64,000 nt of DNA, taken from positions 62,001 through 126,000 of the forward strand of contig CALFEQ010000154.1 in the NCBI GenBank assembly GCA_937949945.1, read 5' to 3'. Under the pieces are notes generated by a model. It was not told the DNA's origin, searched no databases, and saw only the letters and a list, made by a program, of their open reading frames with translations. Positions 8,648-16,664 of the stretch are shown here, piece by piece (within the stretch, counting starts at the first letter, position 1; each line of letters opens with the position of its first letter). A program made the position numbers and the translations under genes. The stretch comes from an uncultured Myxococcales bacterium. Its GTDB lineage: Bacteria; Myxococcota_A; Polyangia; Polyangiales; Polyangiaceae.

Positions 8648-8658
8648 GGAGAATGCAC

Positions 8659-9315
8659 ATGTCGAGGACGTTCGCGATCACGCTCGCGGGGCTCGCGCTC
8701 GCGCTCGCCGCGTGTGACGAGCCGCTGGAGGACGGCTTCCGGCGGCGCAACCGCCCGCTGGGCTCCGATCCCTCGGGCGAAGGACAGCCGGGGGGCGACG
8801 ATCCGACGCAACCAGGCTCCTGCGACGAAGGCTCGCCTCACGTCGGCTTCGCCGGCACCGACTTCACCGCGGGCCGCCCGCTCGGCGGGCTCGGCGCGGA
8901 TCGGCGGCGCATCAAGCCCTTCAGCGCGATGGAGAGCGAGCTGCGTCGCGTGCTCGGTGTCGTCCCCTCGTCGCTCGCGACGAGCGCCTCGGCCTTCGGC
9001 GACATCCCCGCGCGGTGGTACGCGGAGCCCGTCGCCGGCGCGGTGAGCCTCTACACGACGTACAGCCTCGCGTTCACGGCCTGCTACGACGCGATGAGCG
9101 ACTCCGTCTACGCGCAGCCGCCGACGCCGGCCACGGCGACGGAGGAGTGCCGAAAGCTCCAGCACAAGGCATGGCTCCGTGCGCCGACGGCGGAGGAGAC
9201 CAAGGAATGCGTCGACCTCGCGGTCACGACGCTCGCGAGCGAGCCGTCGCCGCGCAGGCGGTGGGCCCACGCGTGCGCGTCCGTCCTGAGCGCGGCCGGG
9301 TTCGTCTCGTATTGA
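8659..9315 (+). CDS. Hypothetical lipoprotein
   Basis: About 218 residues with a lipoprotein signal peptide ending in the lipobox 'LAAC', then a Gly/Asp/Pro-rich linker and a domain with six or so Cys. No family recognised. The ATG at 8659 is preferred over 8653, since the GAGGAG overlapping the previous stop then lies at a normal distance of about 8 bases. Being between the CXXCH protein and the DUF1501-like protein, it is probably part of one outer-membrane or periplasmic assembly. Confidence 0.72.
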   Translation: MSRTFAITLAGLALALAACDEPLEDGFRRRNRPLGSDPSGEGQPGGDDPTQPGSCDEGSPHVGFAGTDFTAGRPLGGLGADRRRIKPFSAMESELRRVLGVVPSSLATSASAFGDIPARWYAEPVAGAVSLYTTYSLAFTACYDAMSDSVYAQPPTPATATEECRKLQHKAWLRAPTAEETKECVDLAVTTLASEPSPRRRWAHACASVLSAAGFVSY

Positions 9316-9381
9316 GCGCTCGACGCATGGCGCATCCATCGTGAACCGAGCCGAGACTTCGAGAGTGACGAGGAGCGGACG

Positions 9382-10578
9382 ATGAGGTTGACACGTCGTG
9401 GTTTCATCAAGGCGCTGGGCGCCGGCGCAGGCGCGCTCGCAGGGACGCGGCTCGCGGGGCCCGGGCTGCTCGGTCGAGCGCTCGCCGCCACGCCCGAGCC
9501 GACGTCGGTCGTCGTGATCTGGCTCAACGGCGGCATCAACGCGATCTTCACGGGCGCGGACGCCTTCACGAACACCGCGTTCGGCGTGACGAGCAGCAAC
9601 ATCACCGCCCTCGGCGGAGGCGTCGTCGTCGACAACACGCTCGCGAACGCGATCCCGCAGGGGCTCCGATCGCGCGTGGCGTCCGTCGGGATCCGCCACG
9701 GCATCGCCGATCACGGCCAGGCGCAGTCGCGCATGTTCGTGTCGAACGGCCAGAGCGCGCCCCTCGTGCTGGCGAACGCCATCGGCGGCAACGGCGCGAT
9801 CAAGGCGGCCGTCGTCGGAGGCAACTCGCTGCCGAACGGCGCGCGCCCGCAGCCCGTCGGCTCCGCCTCGCTCCAGGGCATCACGGACATGAAGGCGACG
9901 ATCGACGCGGTCGCGGGAGCGACCCCGGCGCCGAACACGGTCGATCGCGAAGGCGCGCTGCACGGGCTCCGCGCGGCGGACGCCATGTCGGACTCCGCGC
10001 TCTCGAAGTCGCCCAAGTCGCTCGCGTCGGTCGACCAGGGCTACGAGGCCGCGATCGCCACGCTCCAGAAGCCGGTGCAACCGTTCAACGTGCAGGAGTT
10101 CAACAACGCGTACGGGCTCAACGGCACGGCCGTCCGGGGCTTCGCCGCGAAGATGGCCGCCGCCGAGCTCATGGTGCGGACCGGCACGGGCTTCGTCATC
10201 GCAGAGGACGGAGGCTGGGACACGCACGGAGACCGGAACGGGAACACCGTCCGTAACGCGTTCAGCCAGCGCATCGCCAATCCGCTCCGCACGTTCCTCA
10301 CGCGCGTCGTCGAGGGAGAGCTGAACGAGCGCAACGTGATCGTCGCCATCCTCGGCGACTTCCACCGGAGCCTCCCCGGCTCGGACCACCAGGCCAACCT
10401 CGCCGCGCTCGTCATCGGCAAGCGCATCAAGAACGGCACGACCGGCAAGACGGACGCGCGCGTGAGCTTGCCTCCGAACACGCCGAGCATCGACGGTTTC
10501 TGGCAGTTCTTGGGCGCGGCGGCCAGGCTCGACAACAGCCCGTTCGGAGCGAACCCGCACCCGTCGCTCCTGGCGTGA
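9382..10578 (+). CDS. Tat-exported DUF1501-like protein
   Basis: Protein of 398 residues. The N-terminus 'MRLTRRGFIKALGAGAGAL' is a twin-arginine signal, so it is folded before export. 'VVVIWLNGGINAIF' near residue 40 and 'EDGGWDTHGDRNGNTVRNAF' around 275 match the conserved features of DUF1501 proteins (sulfatase-like fold, function unproven). It is the third gene of the group beginning at 7679 and is followed by two strong hairpins. Confidence 0.78.
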   Translation: MRLTRRGFIKALGAGAGALAGTRLAGPGLLGRALAATPEPTSVVVIWLNGGINAIFTGADAFTNTAFGVTSSNITALGGGVVVDNTLANAIPQGLRSRVASVGIRHGIADHGQAQSRMFVSNGQSAPLVLANAIGGNGAIKAAVVGGNSLPNGARPQPVGSASLQGITDMKATIDAVAGATPAPNTVDREGALHGLRAADAMSDSALSKSPKSLASVDQGYEAAIATLQKPVQPFNVQEFNNAYGLNGTAVRGFAAKMAAAELMVRTGTGFVIAEDGGWDTHGDRNGNTVRNAFSQRIANPLRTFLTRVVEGELNERNVIVAILGDFHRSLPGSDHQANLAALVIGKRIKNGTTGKTDARVSLPPNTPSIDGFWQFLGAAARLDNSPFGANPHPSLLA

Positions 10579-10600
10579 CGCTCCCGCCGCGCGCGGCCCC

Positions 10601-10624
10601 CACCGCGCCGAGCACGGCGCGGTG
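10601..10624. terminator. Hairpin between convergent genes
   Basis: CACCGCGCCG, four-base loop AGCA, then the perfect complement CGGCGCGGTG. It lies 22 bases after the DUF1501-like gene. No T tract follows on either strand, so it may act as a stem barrier rather than a classical intrinsic terminator. Confidence 0.5.
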
Positions 10625-10649
10625 AGGACGCTCCGGTGAAGCGCGGAGC

Positions 10650-10671
10650 GCTCGCGCCGCTCGGCGCGAGC
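10650..10671. terminator. Second hairpin between convergent genes
   Basis: GCTCGCGCCG and CGGCGCGAGC are perfect ten-base arms separated by CT. It sits 12 bases from the stop of the minus-strand lipoprotein gene, and with the hairpin at 10601 probably separates the two convergent transcripts. Confidence 0.5.
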
Positions 10672-10683
10672 GTATCGCTCCGC

Positions 10684-11559
10684 TCAGGGACAGGTGCTGT
10701 TCGAGTAACCGCCTTCGCCGGCGTCGGCTCCGGCGTCCATCGTCAGCGCCAGATGGCGATTCTCCTCGAGCAGCGCCTTGAGCCTGTCGGCGTCTTCGGC
10801 GGCCATGCCCGTGCTGATCGCCGACTGACGAACGAGCTCGATGACGAAGTCGATGTCGGCCTTGTGGTAACCGCCGTTCTGCGGGTTGCGGAAGCCGAGC
10901 TGGACGACGCCGTCGGGCCCCACGCACTGGGTGCCCGTGCCATCGACCGAGTCCTCGTAGGTCGCCGGATCCGGGCATCCGGTGAGCACGGCGAGCTGAT
11001 TCCCGAGGCACTCCGCCTGGTCGGGCCCGGAGGTGTCCATGAAGTGCGCTCCGACCTCGCACGCCGACCTCGCGTTGGTGGGCGTGAGGGTGTAGAGGGC
11101 GCGGCGCGCGATGAAGGTCCAACGCGGCAGGCTCGGCTCCTCCATCGGGTCGCCCGCGCTGTCGATGACCTCGTTCGGGTACGTCTCGCAGAGAGGGCCC
11201 GGAGCGGAGGCGTCGGGCTCGGGGTCGGGGTCGGCGTCGGGCGACGCGTCCTCGATGCCGGCGTCCTCGATACCGGCGTCCTCGCTGCCGGCGTCATCGC
11301 TGCCGGCGTCGTCGCCGGCATCATCGCTCGCGTCTTCGGTCCCGGCGTCCTCGGAGGGCTCGGCGTCACTACCGGAGTCCTCCGACGGCGGCGTGTTCCC
11401 GTCCTGTTGTTGCGCGTCTATCACCGGAACGTCCGTAGACGCATCGCTCTCGACGACGGGGGCCGGCTCGTCGTCTCCGCACCCCGAAGCGAAGGTGAAC
11501 CCAAGGGCGATCAAGGGCACGGCGAAGACGCCGGCCCTAGCCATACGGCGACTCGACAT
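10684..11559 (-). CDS. Hypothetical lipoprotein with acidic repeat linker
   Basis: Protein of 291 residues: signal peptide with lipobox 'ASGC' near residue 28, then a roughly 90-residue acidic linker made of short repeats of the type 'EDAG' and 'DDAGSDDAG', then a folded C-terminal domain with several Cys. Such linkers in myxobacterial lipoproteins act as spacers that hold a domain away from the membrane. Function unknown. Start at ATG 11559 follows a clear TTGGAGG. The histidine kinase gene is upstream on the same strand but 128 bases away. Confidence 0.8.
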   Translation of the reverse strand: MSSRRMARAGVFAVPLIALGFTFASGCGDDEPAPVVESDASTDVPVIDAQQQDGNTPPSEDSGSDAEPSEDAGTEDASDDAGDDAGSDDAGSEDAGIEDAGIEDASPDADPDPEPDASAPGPLCETYPNEVIDSAGDPMEEPSLPRWTFIARRALYTLTPTNARSACEVGAHFMDTSGPDQAECLGNQLAVLTGCPDPATYEDSVDGTGTQCVGPDGVVQLGFRNPQNGGYHKADIDFVIELVRQSAISTGMAAEDADRLKALLEENRHLALTMDAGADAGEGGYSNSTCP

Positions 11560-11687
11560 ATGGCACCTCCAAGGATCGAAGAGGAAGTCTCGGGACAAAC
11601 TCGTATGCGTCTCTCGGGAGAGATACAAGCACCAAACGCACCTCGCGCCCGCCGGCGCGCTGCGGAGGTGTCGGTGCCGGTGGTCGG

Positions 11688-13175
11688 TCAACGAGAGCCG
11701 CTGCCCCTCGTCGTCGAGAGCCACACCGTGAACGTCGTCCCCTCGTCGACGACGCTCTTTACGTCGATGCGCCCGCCCATGCGGTTCACGATGTCGCGCG
11801 AGATCGACAGGCCGAGGCCGGTGCCCGACGGCTTCGTCGTGTAGAACGCATCGAAGATGCGGTCGAGCCGCTCCGGGGGGATTCCGCACCCCGTGTCCGA
11901 GACCTCGACGCCGACGAGCGACGCCGCCTCGTCGTAGCGCGTGCGCACGCGAATCTCTCGCTTCCCTCCTTGCCGCTGCTCGATCGCCTGCGCCGCGTTC
12001 ACGAACAGGTTGATGAAGACCTGACAGAGCCGAGACTCGCTGGCGATGACCCCCGGGACGTCGTCGAGCTCGAGGACGACGTCCGCGTTGCGCGAAACGG
12101 CGGGGCCGGAGACCCGGAGCGCCGTCTCGAGGACGCTCCGCACGTCGACGTAGAAGAGCTCGTCGGTGCCGGCGCGTCCGAGGGACCGGAGATCGCCGAC
12201 GATCTGCTGCATCCGCCTCGCGGCCTCGCGTGCGTTCGCGGCCGCCTTCTCCCGCCGCTCGGAGTCCGCGCGGCGCTCGCTCACCGCGATCTCGAGGTTC
12301 GCGAGCACGCACGTCAGCGGGTTCATGATCTCGTGCGCGACGCTCGCGGCCAGCATCCCGACGCTCGCGAGGCGCTCCTTCTCCGCGAGGCTCGCGAGGA
12401 TCCTCCGGCGCTCGGTGATGTCCCTCGCCACCACGAGCACCCGCTGGACGTCGCCGTCCTCGACGAGCGGCACGAAGATCCCCTCGTACCAAGCCGTGGT
12501 CCGGCTCGGGCCCGGGCCGCGCACCTCGATACGTCCGGGCTTCCGAGTCGCGATCGCCTCGTGGAACGCCTTCCGGTACGCGCCCCGATGCTCGGGATCC
12601 GCGACGTAATCGAAGAGCACCCGGCCGAGGACCGCCTCCTCCGTCGTGTGCGGCAGGACCCGGTTGACCGAGAGGAACCGGCCTTCCGTATCGACGATGA
12701 CGATGAAGTCCGGGTGGTTCTCCGCGAGCGAACGCCACTTCTCCTCGCTCCTGCGGAGCGCCTCCTCCGCGCGCTTGCGTTCGGTGATGTCGAGGAACGT
12801 GACGATCGCCCCCGCGAGCGTGCCGTCGGGCTCGCGGACGGGCACCGCGCGGAAGACGGCCCAGTGGACCTCGCCGTCCGGACGGCGGACGCCGAGCGTC
12901 GTCGGGCCCTGCGGCTCGCCCGTGGCGAGCACGCGGGTGACGGGACGGTCGGTCGCGGGACAGGGTGAGCCGTCTTCGTGAAGGGTCTCGGGCTCGAAGT
13001 CGGCGACGTAGCGCCGGGTCGGCGCATCGTGACGAAGCCCGAGGATGCGGAGCGCCTCCTGGTTCGCGCTCTCGATGCGGCCGTCCCTGCCGACGTGGAC
13101 CACGCCGCCGGGGACCGCATCGAAGATCCGACGAACGAGCTCGTTGCCTTCGTGTAGGGTCCGGATCGGCGGCAC
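11688..13175 (-). CDS. Soluble PAS-PAS sensor histidine kinase
   Basis: Protein of 495 residues with no transmembrane segment. Two PAS domains (about 12-135 and 145-258, each ending in the 'DITERKR/DITERRR' linker), then HisKA with phospho-acceptor His281 in SVAHEIMNPL, and an HATPase domain with N box NLFVNAAQAI, G1 DTGCGI and G2 GTGLGLS. NtrB-like class, normally paired with sigma-54 response regulators. It lies 47 bases downstream of such a regulator on the same strand, so they are a cognate pair. The signal is unknown; the second PAS may bind a small ligand. Confidence 0.93.
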   Translation of the reverse strand: MPPIRTLHEGNELVRRIFDAVPGGVVHVGRDGRIESANQEALRILGLRHDAPTRRYVADFEPETLHEDGSPCPATDRPVTRVLATGEPQGPTTLGVRRPDGEVHWAVFRAVPVREPDGTLAGAIVTFLDITERKRAEEALRRSEEKWRSLAENHPDFIVIVDTEGRFLSVNRVLPHTTEEAVLGRVLFDYVADPEHRGAYRKAFHEAIATRKPGRIEVRGPGPSRTTAWYEGIFVPLVEDGDVQRVLVVARDITERRRILASLAEKERLASVGMLAASVAHEIMNPLTCVLANLEIAVSERRADSERREKAAANAREAARRMQQIVGDLRSLGRAGTDELFYVDVRSVLETALRVSGPAVSRNADVVLELDDVPGVIASESRLCQVFINLFVNAAQAIEQRQGGKREIRVRTRYDEAASLVGVEVSDTGCGIPPERLDRIFDAFYTTKPSGTGLGLSISRDIVNRMGGRIDVKSVVDEGTTFTVWLSTTRGSGSR

Positions 13176-13222
13176 ACCAAGACGCTACCGCGGGGCCGCG
13201 GGCGCGTCGACCACGGCTCGGA

Positions 13223-14665
<1,443 letters not shown>

Positions 14666-14680
14666 CGCGAAGTCGCACCG

Positions 14681-14697
14681 GGCAACAACGGGGCCAG
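14681..14697 (-). promoter_or_regulatory. Possible sigma-54 promoter of the NtrC/kinase operon
   Basis: The minus strand reads CTGGCCCCGTTGTTGCC, with GG-N10-GC and a TTGC at -12. The ATG of the regulator is 17 bases after the -12 GC, so the mRNA would have almost no leader. Confidence 0.42.
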
Positions 14698-14785
14698 CGG
14701 CGCAAGCCGGGCATTTCGGTGGATCGCCCGCTCGGCGGCGCAGGCCTTGCGCCTCGACGCAAAAGACGCGCCGGCGGGCGTCCGC

Positions 14786-15220
14786 CTACGGAGCGGCGGG
14801 CGACGCGCCCCGCGGGCGCGGAGCGTGGGCGTGGGGCACGTGCGCGACCGCGGGCCGATGCTCCACCGGGAGACCGAGCAGAGCGCGGAGGACGTCCATG
14901 CTCGAGACCATGCCCGCGGCGCGGCCGTCGCGCGCGACGACGACGAGGTGGTGATACCCCGTCTCGGCCATGATGCGCGCCGCCTCCTCGACGGGAGTGT
15001 CGAGCGAGACGGACGTCGCCGGAGAGGAGTACCGCAGCTCGCGCCCTGCCCGGATCACGTCGCGGAGCGAGGTCACGCCGATCGGCCTGCGCTCGTCGTC
15101 CACCACCGGCAATGCATTGATCCCGAATCGCACGATGGTCTCGAGCGCGTGGTCGGCGCTGGCGTCCGGACGTACCGTGAAGAGCTCGCCGTTCATGATC
15201 TCGCCCACCACGCGTGCCAT
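14786..15220 (-). CDS. Two-CBS-domain protein
   Basis: Protein of 144 residues formed almost wholly of a CBS pair: 'VGEIMNGELFTVRPDASADHALETI' region with 'ALPVVDDERRPIGVTSLRDVI', then 'VSLDTPVEEAARIMAETGYHHLVVV' region with 'AAGMVSSMDVLRAL'. CBS pairs bind adenine nucleotides and act as regulatory modules. A strong GAAGGAGGGAGAG precedes ATG 15220, which fixes the start. It is divergent from the M50 protease gene, which carries its own CBS pair, and upstream of the NtrC gene. Confidence 0.88.
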   Translation of the reverse strand: MARVVGEIMNGELFTVRPDASADHALETIVRFGINALPVVDDERRPIGVTSLRDVIRAGRELRYSSPATSVSLDTPVEEAARIMAETGYHHLVVVARDGRAAGMVSSMDVLRALLGLPVEHRPAVAHVPHAHAPRPRGASPAAP

Positions 15221-15470
15221 CTCTCCCTCCTTCGCAGACGCCCGATGACGAGCTGCCCGCACCGGGCGGCGCGTGCATGACGGGCGGCGCAGCGATCTCT
15301 CCACTTCGCGTGCCAGCTCGCGGTGCGCTTCCGCCCGTGCTCCGGATCGTGCGGCGCTCGCCCGCTGACGCAAACCGTGCGCGTCGGCGTGCAACGCCGG
15401 CGTCGCCGCGCGCCAAATGGCGCGAAATGGCCTGCGTCGACTGCGCACGACGCCTGCATCGGGAACGAGC

Positions 15471-16664
15471 ATGCGAGACGGAATACGACTCGGACGCCTG
15501 TTCGGGATCAGGTTCACGGTCGATTACAGCTGGTTCCTCGTCCTGATCCTCATGGTCGCGAACCTCGCGTCCGTGTTCTGGCGGGTGCACCCGGAGTGGC
15601 ACGCCGGAAGCGTGGTCGTCGCGCTCGCGGCTGCGCTTCTGTTCGCCGGTTCCGTCCTCGCGCACGAGCTCGGCCATGCGCTCGTAGCGAAGAGCTTCGG
15701 CGTCCAGACGCGGGAGATCCGCCTCTTCCTCTTCGGCGGCGTCGCGGACATCGAGCGCGAGCCGCCGTCTCCCGTCGCCGAGGCGCTCATCGCCGTCGCC
15801 GGCCCGCTCGTCAGCTTCGCGATCGGCGTCGCCTCCATCGTCTTCGCGGGGTTCTTCCTGCGCGGCGCTTCCTTCGACGACCCGATGGCGCTCCTCGCGC
15901 AGCTCGGACCTCTGACCACGATCGCCTTGTGGCTCGGGCCCGTGAACTTGATGCTCGGCGCCTTCAACCTGATCCCCGGCTTTCCGCTCGACGGTGGGCG
16001 CATCCTTCGCGCGCTCCTCTGGCGGACGACCGGCGATCTTCGGAAGGCCACGCGATGGGCATCGAACGTGGGTCAGGCCACCGGCTGGTCGTTCGTTCTG
16101 ATGGGCATCGCGATGTTCCTCGGCGCTCGGATCCCGTTCTTCGGCGAAGGAGCGGGCAGCGGGATCTGGCTGGCGTTCATCGGGTGGTTCCTGAAGTCGG
16201 CCGCCGCGCAGAGCTACACCACCCTGCTCGTCTACGACGCGCTCGACGGCGTCTGCGTCGCGGACCTCATGCGCCGGAGCGGCGTCGTGATCCCGGTGGA
16301 CGCGCCCGTCAGCCTCGCCGTGATGGAGCTCATGCGGACGGGCGATCACGCGCTCCCGGTCGTGCAGGGCGATCACCTCGTCGGCATCCTCAGCGCGAGC
16401 GACGTCCGGCGCGCGCGGCGCGACGCTTGGCACACGACGGCGGTGGGCGCCATCATGACGCCGCGTGCGGAGCTCGTGACGGCGTCGCCGTTCGAGGACG
16501 CGTCGTCGGCCTTCCGTCGGCTCGTTCAGCGCGGCGTCGAGCAGCTCCCCGTGATCGCGCCCGACGGGCGGCTCGTCGGAATGCTGGAGCGCACCACCGT
16601 GGGCCGCTGGCTCGATTGGAGCCTCGCGTCCGCGGCGCAGCGAGAGGCGCCGCGCGCGGCGTGA
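15471..16664 (+). CDS. Site-2-protease-family (M50) membrane metalloprotease with CBS domains
   Basis: Intramembrane zinc protease of 397 residues. The zinc motif HELGH is at residues 65-69 in a transmembrane helix, and the third ligand is the Asp of 'NLIPGFPLDGGRILR'. About six hydrophobic segments fill residues 20-240. The C-terminal 130 residues form a CBS pair ('VADLMRRSGVVIPVDAP', 'VGAIMTPRAELVTASP'), the arrangement of SpoIVFB-like group III proteases that are gated by nucleotide. The substrate is unknown; anti-sigma factors are typical. Start at 15471 is chosen over 15417. Its last 139 bases overlap the open frame of the convergent P-type ATPase. Confidence 0.9.
   Translation: MRDGIRLGRLFGIRFTVDYSWFLVLILMVANLASVFWRVHPEWHAGSVVVALAAALLFAGSVLAHELGHALVAKSFGVQTREIRLFLFGGVADIEREPPSPVAEALIAVAGPLVSFAIGVASIVFAGFFLRGASFDDPMALLAQLGPLTTIALWLGPVNLMLGAFNLIPGFPLDGGRILRALLWRTTGDLRKATRWASNVGQATGWSFVLMGIAMFLGARIPFFGEGAGSGIWLAFIGWFLKSAAAQSYTTLLVYDALDGVCVADLMRRSGVVIPVDAPVSLAVMELMRTGDHALPVVQGDHLVGILSASDVRRARRDAWHTTAVGAIMTPRAELVTASPFEDASSAFRRLVQRGVEQLPVIAPDGRLVGMLERTTVGRWLDWSLASAAQREAPRAA

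Noticed and set aside
15300..15317. Sigma-54 promoter upstream of the CBS gene
   Set aside because: Perfect CTGGCACG on the minus strand, but the -12 position reads GG instead of GC.
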